Assembly: GCA_037954665.1 (NCBI GenBank) | Contig: JBBMOL010000023.1 | Location: forward strand, 1,798,001 to 1,862,000 | Length of the DNA stretch: 64,000 bases | Reading direction: 5' to 3' | From: Laguncularia racemosa | Taxonomy: Eukaryota > Streptophyta > Magnoliopsida > Myrtales > Combretaceae | Part shown: positions 37,166 to 47,824 of the stretch, piece by piece | How positions within the stretch are numbered: the first letter of the stretch is position 1 | Layout of the letters: each line of letters opens with the position of its first letter | Made by a program: the position numbers and the translations under genes | Notes under the pieces: generated by a model | Seen by the model: the letters and a program-made list of their open reading frames with translations, nothing else | Told to the model about the DNA's origin: nothing | Database searches by the model: none

Positions 37166-37332
37166 TAGATAAATATCTAATGTCCATCCACTGGTATTTT
37201 CCCCATTGACAGCTGAAAATGTGGCAGATAATCATAGCTAATTCTGCTTTAGATAAGTGTATGATGTCCATCCACTGGTATTTTCCCCCACTGAGAGCTG
37301 AAAATGTGGCAGAATCATAGCTAATTTTGCTT
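37166..37332 (+). promoter_or_regulatory. 84-bp tandem duplication upstream of exonuclease-like gene 1
   Basis: Bases 37166-37249 and 37250-37332 are near-identical copies, sharing TGTCCATCCACTGGTATTTT, GAGCTGAAAATGTGGCAGA-like and AATCATAGCTAATT blocks. The array lies 100-266 bp before the ATG at 37432, where core promoter or 5' UTR sequence is expected. Doubling of a promoter segment is visible; a regulatory role is inference. A TATA-like ATATAA lies at about 37380, possibly too close to the ATG to be the TATA box. Confidence 0.6.
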
Positions 37333-37431
37333 TGGCCTTTAAAGTTTGTTAGCCCTAGAACTCAACAGCTAGTAACCAGATATAAGCTGCATATACTAAC
37401 CATAAATCCGTCTCTATCTCTATCCCAAAAA

Positions 37432-38823
37432 ATGGCATCCCCAAGCTATGAACACCAAAAACCTAGCCCTATCACCACCAATGATGGGCAAGAAGCCACC
37501 GCAACCAACACCAATGGTGGCAAAGAAGCTTCCCGCCGTCTTACTGATGATGAAAACAAATTAGGAGCATTCCCTGCTGATACGAGCAACAAGGAAGAAG
37601 CCCTTCGCCTTGACACCGGTGCCAAGCAAGAATCCATCCCCACTGATGATACCCCTAAGGAGAATGAAGGAATCAATCCCATCGGTACCAAACCACATGA
37701 AAACCTCCTTACCAACTCCAAGGAGAAACAAGAAGCGACTTCCAACCCCACCGGAAGTAATGATCGGCAACAACCCTTGGCGACAGCCTTTACCGATACC
37801 GAGTGGTGGGAAGAAGCCACCCCTAATAACGCTGATGACAAACAAGAAGCTAATCCTAATGATGGCGACAAAGCCAACCCTATCGGTGCCCACAAAGATA
37901 AAGAAGTCAATCCTAACCCTAACAGCGATATCCAAGGCGCTAACGTCCGTGATAATGAACAGAAAGGAGAGGGAAATGGTGAAAAAGATAAAGACGAAGG
38001 AGTTCCGCATAGGGAAGAAGCAGTTGTCTTCTCCGACAACCAGGGAGTAGTTTCTGTTCCAACTACGGATGATCAGACAGAAGAAACCATCTCGAACCAA
38101 CAAGAAGCTACCTCCTCTCGTCGTTTTGAGCCGGCACCCTCGACACAATACCACATTGTCCAGTTCGAGGAGAACTATATCACTGTCACGGTCACCAACA
38201 ACAACGAAGCAGTCGACCAATGGATCGATTCCATTAAGCGCACTCACAATGACACGCTTCAAGAGCTTCTCATCGGCCTCTACATCGAACTCGCCCCGAC
38301 GGAAGAAACCGAAGCTCCTTGGCGTGACCTTGCGACCCTACAACTCTGCGTTGGCAAGGAGTGCCTAGTGTTTCAACTCCAACAAGCAGGGAAAACAATG
38401 TCAATCAAGCTTCGCCATTTTCTTTACACTGGTGGATACACGTTTGTGAGCCCTTGGATTGACGCGCAGGAAAGGAAGCTTCAGGAATTCAACCTCTATG
38501 TGGCGAAACGAGTGGATCTACGCGAACTCGCGGCATACAGGCGTCAGGATTTGGTGATTTATCAGAGGGATGGAGTGGAAGAACTAGCAAGGGCTATACT
38601 TGGGAAAGAATATAAGAAGCCACCAGGGGTTAAGTTTTATCCATGGCAAGTAGTTCTATCTGAAGAGCAAGTAAAGTATGCATGTCTTGATGCATATCTT
38701 TGTTACGAAATAGGGAAAGCCCTAGATGCATATGGGTTTAGGGTTCAAACTAGATATTACTTGTCCCATATATTCACTTCTATGGGTACGCGACCTAGCT
38801 CCTTTGGTGGTTTTTCGTCGTGA
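37432..38823 (+). CDS. Werner-like 3'-5' exonuclease paralogue, active site incomplete
   Basis: 463 residues, intronless. The first ATG of the frame is in good plant context (AAAAATGGC). Residues 1-230 are polar and low complexity, with a loose repeat every 15-25 residues around (K/Q)-(E/Q)-E-A followed by T, N or S and often PN. From about 240 (YHIVQF, YITVTVTNN, VDQWID) to 440 the protein follows the plant WRN-type DEDDy exonuclease fold. In motif Exo I the expected GLDVEW reads GLYIEL: Asp is Tyr284 and Glu286 is kept. Exo II keeps Asp344 (WIDAQERKL, although the GVGI glycines are gone). Exo III keeps Tyr416 and Asp420 (YACLDAY). Known members trim DNA or RNA 3' ends using two metal ions; without the first Asp, activity is doubtful. 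It may be a non-catalytic paralogue or a gene in decay. The closest relative in the window is at 55402-56046. Confidence 0.88.
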   Translation: MASPSYEHQKPSPITTNDGQEATATNTNGGKEASRRLTDDENKLGAFPADTSNKEEALRLDTGAKQESIPTDDTPKENEGINPIGTKPHENLLTNSKEKQEATSNPTGSNDRQQPLATAFTDTEWWEEATPNNADDKQEANPNDGDKANPIGAHKDKEVNPNPNSDIQGANVRDNEQKGEGNGEKDKDEGVPHREEAVVFSDNQGVVSVPTTDDQTEETISNQQEATSSRRFEPAPSTQYHIVQFEENYITVTVTNNNEAVDQWIDSIKRTHNDTLQELLIGLYIELAPTEETEAPWRDLATLQLCVGKECLVFQLQQAGKTMSIKLRHFLYTGGYTFVSPWIDAQERKLQEFNLYVAKRVDLRELAAYRRQDLVIYQRDGVEELARAILGKEYKKPPGVKFYPWQVVLSEEQVKYACLDAYLCYEIGKALDAYGFRVQTRYYLSHIFTSMGTRPSSFGGFSS

Positions 38824-38910
38824 TAATCACCTATCACCATTACTCTATTGCGTCAGCTTAAGTCTTTTTATTCATTCAATTAGATGGTTAAACTTGATTA
38901 GAAAATTTTG

Positions 38911-38916
38911 AATAAA
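38911..38916 (+). terminator. candidate polyadenylation signal of exonuclease-like gene 1
   Basis: AATAAA 88 bases after the stop codon, within a T-rich stretch and followed by further T runs. The position fits a near-upstream element, but plant signals are loose. Confidence 0.4.
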
Positions 38917-39585
38917 GAAAATACAACACCCTTCAACAAGTGTTGTGTCTTTTATTTATTTATTTTATTTTTGAATCAATATGCTATGTGTTTCCATTTG
39001 CACTACTTAAATTTCTCTTTTTTTTTCTTATTCTTTTTTTTTTTTGCCTTAAATAGGGGAGGATCAAGTGAATGCAAAAACATATTAGATAAGTGAAATA
39101 TATATATATATATAAAATATTAATGGTAATGCACATCACATATTTTATTTGAATGAGTAATAGGTAAATATTTATAATATTTAATTTAATCTAAACTAAT
39201 GCCAATGTTAGTAGATACGTTTTAAAATATTATGTTCATATTCTGCCTATTGCGTTGATATTTGTATCCTTATGTGTCAAAAGAAAATTTTGCCTTAATA
39301 TGGAAAAAATTTTAAAAATAAAAAGTTAGTCGAGTTGAAAATTCACTGCATATCCATTACCGGATCAGGAAGAATTTCTAGCAGTGATGTTTGATAGTTG
39401 TATGATTATATTTACTGATTTTATATAGTATAACATTTGTACTCTTAGTTTAAGAATATGTATATAAATTTCGTCAGACTGTACACTCGCAGTATAGAAA
39501 GCACGACCGTAAGAGATGGGTATAGGCTTACAAATATCGGGAACAAAAATTCAAAAGATCTAGAGGAGACTTTCAACTTTAGAGA
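38917..39585. other. intergenic DNA, no gene seen
   Basis: T-rich runs (39018-39048), a TA microsatellite (about 39100-39114) and unremarkable AT-rich DNA up to the target site AGAGA at 39581-39585. Confidence 0.7.
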
Positions 39586-40051
39586 TGACGTAGCGAGTTA
39601 GCGTAGGGAAGCAAGAGAATCACTCAACGAATGAATCTCACACACACACAATTACAAAATGGTTGTGCACAACCCGTAATTGGAGGAAATTCTCTCACGA
39701 AATGTATTTCAAAGTGTATAATAAAACGTAACCCTAACATGTCTGACAGAATGGTATATATACTCCTACTTAAAATATCTAAAAAAAAGAAAGAAATCTA
39801 CGCGGACACGGTCGAAGGCACGGCCGTGCCTCTAAGCCGTGTGTGATTCTGTAAGTGTTCCTGAACGAATATACGGTCGTGTATCTAAGTCGTGTATGAT
39901 TCTATGAATGTTCCTGTTCGCATACACGACCGTGCTTCAGGCCGTGTGTAGCTACCCTGTTCCAGTACGTAAATGCCTTGTCCGAGTACACGGCCGTGTT
40001 TCAGGCCGTGTGTCGAGGCCGTGTGTATTCATGTCGCTTGTACCTCCATCA
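39586..40051 (-). repeat. 3' LTR of the full-length gypsy element
   Basis: 466 bp. On the - strand it begins TGATGGAGG and ends GCTACGTCA. By eye it differs from the 5' LTR at 25-30 positions, almost all transitions, plus one small indel. It contains CACGGCCGTG palindromes near 39818 and 39988 and several mutated versions. Confidence 0.93.
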
Positions 40052-40063
40052 TTCTCTCCCACC
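40052..40063 (-). other. polypurine tract of the full-length gypsy element
   Basis: On the - strand GGTGGGAGAGAA directly precedes the LTR start TGATGG. This is the expected primer for plus-strand synthesis. Confidence 0.8.
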
Positions 40064-41181
40064 AAAGAAGAACTCGACCTCGAGTTCTCTGCAAGATATA
40101 ACGCCTCATCGTCAGGGAAGAAAGGAAAGATATCAGCGACGTTGAATGTCTTTGAAATGCCCATAGTGTTCAATAAACCAACCACATAAGCATTATCATT
40201 GATTTTCTGCACAATCTGGTATGGACCACACTTCTTAGGTTGAAGCTTGCTGTACTTTCCAACAGGAAACCGCTCCTTGCGTAAGAATACCATAACCTGA
40301 TCACCCACTGAAAACACTTGTCGTCTTCGATGCTTGTCAGTTACAGCTTTGTACTTAGCATTAGATTGTTCAATTTTCGACCGCACCTCAGCCGTAATGT
40401 TCTACCAACTATCCGCTAGGTTCTTGGCTACTGTGTGAAACTCAGTACCCTTTAGAAGCTTGATCAAATCCACAGCATGGTTAAGAGTATTGGTATAGAC
40501 AATAGAGAATGGAGACTTCCCTATTGTCCTGTTAACGGCACTGTTATAAGCAAACTTCGCCTGAGCCAATGCCACATCCCATTGCTTGGGCTTCTCACCA
40601 CAAATACTTCTAATTAGATTGCTTAAAGTTCGATTTGTAGCTTCTATCTGACCATCCGTTTGTGGGTGAGCCGTGCTGCTATAGTTCAGTGAGGAATCAA
40701 ACAGCTGCCCAAAAGTGACTCAAGAATTTGCTGTCTCTGTTTGAAGTAATGGACTTAGGCACCCTATGGAGGCGTACCACTTCTTTGAAGAACAACTTGG
40801 CAATGACCTGAGCATCAGCAACCTTCCGACACGGGATAAAATGGGCCATCTTGGAAAACCTGTCAACCAAAACAAAAACAAAGTCAACGCCCCGTTGGGT
40901 ACAGGGCAATCCAAGGACATATCCTCCCATATGTTATCAGGGACAGGGAGCGGAGTGTAGAGGCCAGTGTTTTAAGCCTGGCCTTTGGACGTCTGGCATG
41001 TATAACACCGTTGCACAATCCTCCCAACATCACGCCTCAAGTGTGGCCAGTAGTATCTATCACTGACTGTAGCAATAGTCTTATCCCTTCCCAGATGACT
41101 TGCTAATCCACCTCCATGCAAGTCACGGATCAACTTCTCCCTCAAAGAAGACTCTGGGATACACAGTTGATTTCCCCTCAT
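40064..41181 (-). pseudogene. gypsy integrase
   Basis: The N-terminal zinc finger lies at 40972-41181 ([15 protein letters not shown] then [13 protein letters not shown] pattern) and ends at a stop. The core at 40697-40930 keeps two catalytic Asp ([19 protein letters not shown]). After a frameshift the third residue is readable as HPQTDGQIE near 40660. The C-terminal module lies at 40064-40386 ([42 protein letters not shown]). The last frame runs on into the LTR to 39952. At least two breaks. Confidence 0.9.
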
Positions 41182-41199
41182 TAAATACCCATCATAAAT

Positions 41200-41903
41200 A
41201 TGGAAGTCACTGCTAGGCTGTTTAGTTCAACACTTCTCCCAAGTATTCTTAAAATCATTGTCAGTCCCATACAGGTCTTTCATATATTCAAATCCCACCA
41301 CTTCAGTATGAAGTGTCACCAGCAAGCTGGCTCGCCTACTCAAAGCATCTGCAACTTTATTGTATATTCCCGATTTATGTTTCAGCTTAAACGGGAACTT
41401 CTACAAAAATTGTATCCATCTTGCATGCATATCTTTGCTAATCCTGGTCTGATTACTCAAGTATTTAAGGGCATCACAATCAGAATATAGCACGAATTCT
41501 TTGCTCACTAGGTAATGTTCCCAGGTCCTCAAAGCACGCACAACTGAATAGAACTCTTTGTCATATGTGGACCAATTGCGCCTAGACTCGCATAACTCTC
41601 ACTAAAGAAGGCAATGGGTCTCCTTTCCTGAGATAGTACCGCCCCTATTCCAACCCCACTTGCATCACAATCGACTTCAAACAACTTATCGAAGTCAGGT
41701 AATGCAAGAACTGGTGCATTACACAACTTTTCTTTCAATAAGCCAAAACTACCTTCAGCTTCATCATTCCACTGGAACTTCCCTTTCTTCAGGCACTCAG
41801 TCATAGGTGCAGCAATGGTACTGAAATGCCGAATAAACCGTCTATAGAAACTTGCCAACCCCAGGAAACTCCTCAACTCACTTACTGTTTTAGAATGGGC
41901 CAT
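41200..41903 (-). pseudogene. gypsy RNase H
   Basis: RT connection ([20 protein letters not shown]) followed by [21 protein letters not shown] with the first RNase H Asp, then a frameshift after FFSE. The tail (LVSKEFVLYSD, VADALSR-like) is readable in another frame at 41320-41540. The frame starts one step off from the RT frame ending at 41882. Confidence 0.87.
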
Positions 41904-42701
41904 TCCCTAATAGCTCTTACCTTCTCATCATCTACAGTAATCCCATCACTACTAACAACAAAACCCAAAAACAGCAACCTCCTAGAGAGGAATACACACT
42001 TTTTCAAATTCACAAATAGCTTGTTCTCCCTCAGAACCTTCAGCACTTCCCTCACATGATTAATGTGTTCCTCCTCAGTTTTGCTATAAATCAAGATATC
42101 GTCGAAGTAAACTACTACAAACTGATCAAAAAAGGGTTTAAGTACCCGATTCATTATACGCATGAAAGTGCTTGGGGCATTGCTAAGGCCAAAAGGCATG
42201 ACCATCCATTCATACGGGCCCTCTTTGGTTTTAAAGGCCGTCTTCCACTCATCCCCTGGTCGAATCCGAATCTGATGGTAGCCACTTCTCAGATCGATCT
42301 TGGAGAAGAGCTTAGCCCCACTCAAAAATCTAACATGTCCTCCAACCTTGGTATTGGGAATTTGTAACCAATGGTAATTTTATTGATTGCCCTGTGTCAA
42401 CACACATACGCCAACTCCCATCTTTCTTTGGGGTTAACAAGGCAGGCACTACGCAAGGACTCATGCTCTCCCTGATGAATCCCTTCTGGAGTAGTTCCTG
42501 CACCTTCCCCTGCAATATTTCTATTTCTTTTGGACTCATTCTATAATGTGGAAGGTTAGGTAGGCTAGCTCCTAGAATCAAATCAATGTGATGCTGGATA
42601 TCCCTCATGGGAGGTAATCCATCAGGTAGCTCCTCGAATGTTATTTCCTTAAACTCTTCCAATAGCTCCTTCACTCTGTCAGGCAACTCCTGAGCACTAC
42701 T
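41882..42701 (-). pseudogene. gypsy reverse transcriptase
   Basis: N-terminal half at 42330-42701 ([18 protein letters not shown]), then a one-base shift after CVD and a short break. The second half at 41882-42325 has [36 protein letters not shown] and [13 protein letters not shown] with the catalytic Asp-Asp intact. A TAA at 42702-42704 separates it in frame from the protease part. Confidence 0.92.
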
Positions 42702-43600
42702 TTAGCCTTCCCCCACTGTCATCACCTGGCGAACAATTAGCGCATGGACTGTCTGCGCCTCCTTAATTGTTTCCTCCATCTCCCTCTCAAATTGGGTGAT
42801 AGTGAGGAAGGAACACCCTTCCACTTTAGAAGCTTTAAGGCAGTGTGTCACTTTGAGAGGTAGAATAGTGAACTTTACCCCATCCTTCTCTAGCTGGTAA
42901 ACATTCTCCCTTGCTTCATGCTTGGCATCAACATCAAACTGCCAAGGCCTCCCAAACAGAAGATGGCATGCATCCATATCCACGATGTCACAATAGACCT
43001 CATCCTTATACTTCCCTATAGAGAAAGGTACCCTGCATCGCTCAGTGACTTCTATCTTTTCAGCTGCTTTAATCCATCCAATAGTGTATGGGTTCGGATG
43101 TTTTTCAGTCGGCAAGTTCAATACCCTCACCGTTTCTCTACCAATGATGTTCTCGCAACTCTCACTATCCACAATCAAATCAAACACCCGACCATCAACA
43201 GTACATCTAGTGCGGAACAACTGATGTCTCTGGGTCTTCTCATCACACTTTGGTGCTAACATCAGTTTTCTGATGACGTATGCCTCCTCCTCATCCCCAT
43301 AGCTATCATCACCATAAAACTCATCTCCTCCATCCGGTTCACAACACACCTCATCATCCTCCCCTCTGTCAATAACATTGACCGGTCTCCTACTAGGGCA
43401 CTCATTGGATCGATGGCCTGGTTGATTACACCTATAGCACTTTCCCATGACTGGTTTAGCATAGGGGTTGTTCTGTTTAGATGCCTCCCTAGCCTCTATT
43501 GGCCTCCTGCTTACCACTCTATCATCTCTCTTCTCATTAACCCCACCTGGTACTTCCTGGACAGCCTTCCCTTTATCTGTACCTGCTGTATTAATCCTTC
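42702..43600 (-). pseudogene. gypsy gag zinc knuckle and protease
   Basis: The zinc knuckle CYRCNQPGHRSNEC (C-x2-C-x4-H-x4-C) sits near 43400-43445, followed by an acidic linker. The aspartic protease has FDLIVDSESCENIIG, in which the usual Asp-Ser-Gly reads Asp-Ser-Glu, and later DACHLLFGRPWQFD. The gag frame joins by a one-base shift near 43600. An in-frame TAA at 42702-42704 ends it. Confidence 0.9.
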
Positions 43601-44563
43601 ACTCTTAAACCTTCTGTTACCCCCATCAAACCTATTGGTCTTCTCTTGCAGCATCATCTCTGCCTGAAGGGCCATGTTTTTCGCTTCATTGACATTGCGT
43701 AAAACATGAACTCCTATCTTCTCCTTAATTTGTAACCTCAACCCATCCAGATATCTAGCCACCTGCTGCCCTTCGCTCTCCCTAAGATCATTTCTCTCAG
43801 CCAATCTCATGAATTCCACCGTATACTCATACACCGTCCTCTGGCCCTGTCTACACTTCTGATACTGCTGAAATAATATTTTTTCGTAGTCAGGAGGTAG
43901 GAAATCCTTTTGAATCAATTGCTTCATTCTATAACACGTCTGCACCGGTTGCTTTCCTTCTCTATATCGCCTGTTCTGCAACCTCTCCCACCATGCTGAA
44001 GCCCCTCCTTTCAATCTACAAGCCACTAACTTCACCCTACGATCCTCCGACACTTCCATATAATCAAAGAAACGGTCTACCTCTACCAGCCAATCTAATA
44101 AATCCTCAATATTCAAATTATCGGTAAAAGAGGGTATATCTACCTTTAATTTGAAATCGCTGGTGTCTCCTTGATCATACCCATGGTGATTCCTGCGATA
44201 TCCACCACCACCATATCCTCTCCGCTGTGGTTGTTGATTCCCGGTCAGCCAATCATCTTCCTCATCAGAATCCATGTCACACGCTGGGATTCTTTGATTT
44301 GCAAGGACAGGTCTGTTGATAGGAACGCCAAGAGTAAGATTTGCCCTGGGTCGTACTCTCCTAACGTCTCTATCTCTGTTCGTATTGGTTCCCATCGCGT
44401 CGAAACGCTCAACCAGATCATCAAAGCGCTGTTCGAAACACCAGAGTCTCTAATCCATGGTGTCCAACACTACCCTTTGAGCCTGCACTTCGGTTCGCAG
44501 AGTTTCCATATCCCGAGCAACGTTCGGAACATGACCGCCTCCTGAACTACCATCACCTGACAT
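43601..44563 (-). pseudogene. gypsy gag
   Basis: The ATG at 44563 begins MSGDGSSGGGHVPNVARDME just inside the primer site. A TAG at 44450-44452 (codon 38) interrupts it; the frame is then open to about 43600. The capsid-like gag domain reads FKLKVDIPSF, LLDWLVEVDRFFDYM, KLVACRLKGGASAWWE, YEYTVEFMRLAERNDL and VARYLDGLRLQIKEKI. The same family is seen at 17880-18290. An internal ATG at 44395 could allow a shortened protein. Confidence 0.9.
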
Positions 44564-44583
44564 CTCCACAGGAAATTTTCCTT

Positions 44584-44595
44584 GCTCTGATACCA
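44584..44595 (-). other. primer binding site of the full-length gypsy element
   Basis: On the - strand TGGTATCAGAGC, a perfect complement to the 3' end of initiator-Met tRNA (extended match to AAGG), two bases inside the 5' LTR. Confidence 0.93.
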
Positions 44596-44597
44596 AC

Positions 44598-45060
44598 TGA
44601 CGCAGCGAGTTAACGTAGGGAAGCAAGAGAATCACTCAACGAATGAATCTCACACACACACAATTACAAGATAGTTGCGCACAACCCGTAATTGGAGGAA
44701 ATTCTCTCACGAAATGTATTTTAAAGTGTATAATAAAACGTAACCCTAACATGTCTGACAAAAGGGTATATATACTCCTACTTAAAATATCTAAAAAAAA
44801 GGAAATCTACGCGAACACGGTCGAAGGCACGGCCGTGCCTCTAAGCCGTATGTGATTCTGTAAGTATTCCTGAACGAATACACGGCCGTGTATCTAAGCC
44901 GTGTATGATTCTGTGAATGTTCCTGTTCGCGTACACAGCCGTGCTTCAGGCCGTGTGTAGCTACCCTGTTCTAGTACATAAATGCCTTGTCCGAGTACAC
45001 GGCCGTGTTTCAGGCCATGTGTAGAGGTCGTGTGTGTCCGTGTCGCTTATACCTCCATCA
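44598..45060 (-). repeat. 5' LTR of the full-length gypsy element
   Basis: 463 bp, TG...CA ends, followed outside by the target copy AGAGA. U3 (right part) has CACGGCCGTG palindromes near 44828, 44880 and 44998. A TATATATA-like stretch with reversed orientation near 44765-44776 (- strand) is a plausible TATA box. Confidence 0.93.
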
Positions 45061-45065
45061 AGAGA

Positions 45066-46261
45066 TAAATCTAGGAAACATCAATTATATCTATACTATA
45101 AATGGGCTTCCTCGCTTTACATTCCATTCCCTCTAGCATTTCGAGTTGCGACTTTGGGAGAAGAAGAATCAGAAAAGATTTTTTAAGAGGTAATACGTGC
45201 TCTATTATCTATGAATTCTTATAAAAAAAAAAAAAAATAAAAAAAACTAACAATGTTGAAGAATGCAAAAGAAATCAAATGATTATCTCTGTAAGGTATT
45301 TTAAGCTTAAGAAATTTGCCAATAATCTCGGTCATAAGATCTGGGATTAGTTCATGAAATGACTTGAAGATCAAGGAAACTAAGATTCACTTGATCTCAC
45401 TATATTTAGCAAATTAATGTGAATAGGGTTGATAAGAAATTCATTTCTCAAATGGAAGTCGGATTAATTAATTAATTAATTAATTAATTAGATTATTGAT
45501 TTATGACTTTCAAATGAGCTGGCAAAAAGCAAATGATAGATGGGATAAAAAAATAAAACTTCAACTTGGCATAAAATTCTAAAATTACAAAATTTGGGGA
45601 TTAAATTGGGATAATTAACTAATTCATGGTCAATAAAAATAACAAAACTAAAGGTTACAAAGAATTAGGTTCTGATGATAGGATCGAAACTTTGGCCTAT
45701 TTTAAGGAAAAATATTTTCAAAAAAACGTTATTCCTTTAATGGTCCTTTATTTAAAAAAAATTTTAGGAGAAATCACAAAGGGGAATAGTATGCTACAAG
45801 TTCTTTATGTTTATGCAAAAAGCCAGCCAAATCCTGTATATTTAAATTGAGTCATTTAAGTAGTCTAAGTTCATTCCATAATTCAATCAAGTCCTTCATA
45901 TATGCTTTTAGTGAGCTGTATAAATCCTTTTTATTTGTGATGTGCATTGATCAAGTCCATCTTTCTATATTTCTTACAATACATTTGAGGAAAGCTTTAA
46001 TGATACTAACATGGTATGTGGATGGATTATTAGTGTATAAATATTAATAAAATTTTAATATATAAAAATATAATTTGTAGTTCTTGAAAAAATATGTGTT
46101 ATTATCACATGTTTAAATATTATTAGTAGTTACACATTACTCATCTAAACACGTGGTGTGAATCTTTTAACCTAAGTAGAGAAGGCTTTGATTACTCACT
46201 TAAAATATAGAGAATGTCTTGATTAAATTTTGGCTCATACATAAATGTCATAAAAATACTT
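45066..46261. other. intergenic DNA, no gene seen
   Basis: Contains an ATTA microsatellite at about 45463-45490 and a poly(A) run near 45222-45245. A + strand frame of 74 codons at 45626-45850 has no recognisable family and is probably chance. Confidence 0.65.
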
Positions 46262-46269
46262 ATTATAAT

Positions 46270-46780
46270 TAGGGATGCAACCGAGGCAGGTCGTAATAGG
46301 GTACCCACCCCGATCAACTCGATAAAAACCCTATAAGTCAAACTCTATAGGGTTTAAGGTCGAGTTTTGAGATATGAAATAAAACCCGATAGAATTTAGG
46401 ATTAGGTTATTAGATCTAGAAAAAACTCAATGGGAAAACTCGACTCAATTTAAAAAATAATAATAAATTAACATTATAATTTATAATCGGTATATTTTAT
46501 TTTATTATTTTTATATTTAATTTCTCTCTTCTTTCCATCACCATAGATTAATAATAAATTAAAAAAATGACATATGAAAATAAGTTGAAGTATGAAAAAA
46601 AAAAAAGAAAAGATTTAATTGTCATTCAAGTCAAGTTCAAGTCGTCTCATTTGTTAATCAGGTTGAGGTAAAAAAAAAAAAAACCTATCAAGTTGGGGCA
46701 GGTTTAGGAATATAAATTCTTTATCGGGTTGGGCTCGGGTTTCAATAAACCCATCCCAAACCCGACCGTTTACATCCCTA
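46270..46780. mobile_element. hAT-type MITE (TAGGGATG family)
   Basis: 511 bp. It starts TAGGGATGCAACCG and ends CGTTTACATCCCTA (inverted repeats). A perfect 8-bp duplication ATTATAAT flanks it (46262-46269 and 46781-46788). The interior has repeated CCCGA/TCGGGTT strings and no coding. Copy number elsewhere cannot be judged here. Confidence 0.9.
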
Positions 46781-46788
46781 ATTATAAT

Positions 46789-47824
46789 CTTAAATAAAAA
46801 ATTTGTTTTACCTTTAGGGAAATCTTAACCTTATCATAAAAACAACTTACACTTTTTAAAATAGAAAGTTATTTTCCAAATTAATTTCATAAGTATTCTA
46901 ACTCCAAAAAAAAAGTTTTATAGTTGATTTTCATTTTAATTGACCCATAAATTGTATTTCTAACTTAAATAGATTTTAAAATCATGGTAACGCATTAAAA
47001 GACTTGTTAAAAAACAATAAAAATAAGCCAAAGTGGTTTTAATCATGAATGAAAAGTCATATGTATTTAAACATTTGCTTCGTTATAATGTATTTATGTT
47101 AATATGCTTAAAATAATTATATTAATACGAAATACAGAAAATGTGTGAACCCAAAATTGAAGTATTTTCAACATTTTTTAAAGGAAAAAAAGTATAAGGC
47201 CTGTATTTTTTTAATATATCTTTAAAGGGCCTAGTTTTTCTTAAAACAAAAATTTAAAGACCTTTGTCCTATTACCATTATCACACAATCCCACTTATCA
47301 CTAATAATATTGAGAAAATCCGCAAAAGAATGACCCATAATTGTAAATCTTATGCATTATAGGGTTGATGCTTTTAAAACATATATTTAAGGACTTGTAT
47401 TTTTAAAAACTATGCATTTGGTGGTCTCTAATATACTTGTTCTGCTCCATTTCTTTTAAAATGACACTTGAGAGTATCACACCTCATTGATATGACTTAA
47501 AATACTTTATTTTCAATGGGAAATAGAAAGCAGTGCTCAAGATAACGTAGTAAAAATTTAAACATTATTCATAAATAACTTTACACATGAAATAAGATTA
47601 AAAGAGCAATAAACTTAATCCCTCCACGACTATCTTTGAAATGTTAACTTTTATCTTAAGTATGCTAATTCCTAACCATCATTAGTATGAAATAAAATGC
47701 ATTTGTCTTATAAAATAAAATAAAATAAAAATAAAAAAATAAATCATCTAGAACTTAGACTACTCAACCGAAAGATAATGAAAGAATAATATTTACTAAA
47801 AATAGATTAAGACTATATGCATAG
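46789..47824. other. AT-rich intergenic DNA, no gene seen
   Basis: No reading frame or terminal repeat of note. It has a short AAAAT-type microsatellite near 47715-47745. It ends at the TGTAACACC start of the next LTR-like repeat. Confidence 0.65.

Larger units (their letters stand above)
39586..45060 (-). mobile_element. full-length Ty3/gypsy retrotransposon
   Basis: 5475-bp element on the - strand. Left LTR 39586-40051 (3' LTR) and right LTR 44598-45060 (5' LTR) are direct repeats with TG...CA ends. A perfect 5-bp duplication AGAGA flanks it (39581-39585 and 45061-45065). Primer site, gag, protease, RT, RNase H and integrase follow in gypsy order. All parts are recognisable but broken by a few frameshifts and stops, so it could move only with proteins supplied in trans. 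It has inserted about 760 bp past the end of exonuclease-like gene 1. Confidence 0.95.

Noticed and set aside
37380..37395. Firm TATA box for exonuclease-like gene 1
   Set aside because: ATATAA lies only about 50 bp before the ATG, leaving almost no 5' UTR. Other AT-rich candidates exist upstream, so no call is made.
37446..38262. Long - strand open frames (197 and 233 codons) opposite exonuclease-like gene 1
   Set aside because: They lie antisense to a better-supported coding frame, have low-complexity composition mirroring it, and show no family. They are shadows of the real gene.
37003..39114. TA runs as possible origins or attachment sites
   Set aside because: Simple (TA)n microsatellites in plant DNA with no supporting structure.
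39940..45030. CACGGCCGTG palindromes as bacterial-type operators or terminators
   Set aside because: They lie inside plant retrotransposon LTRs and no prokaryotic genes are present.
47190..47420. Inverted-repeat MITE around AAGGCCTGTATTTTTT
   Set aside because: The two similar strings are in direct, not inverted, orientation and no flanking duplication is visible.
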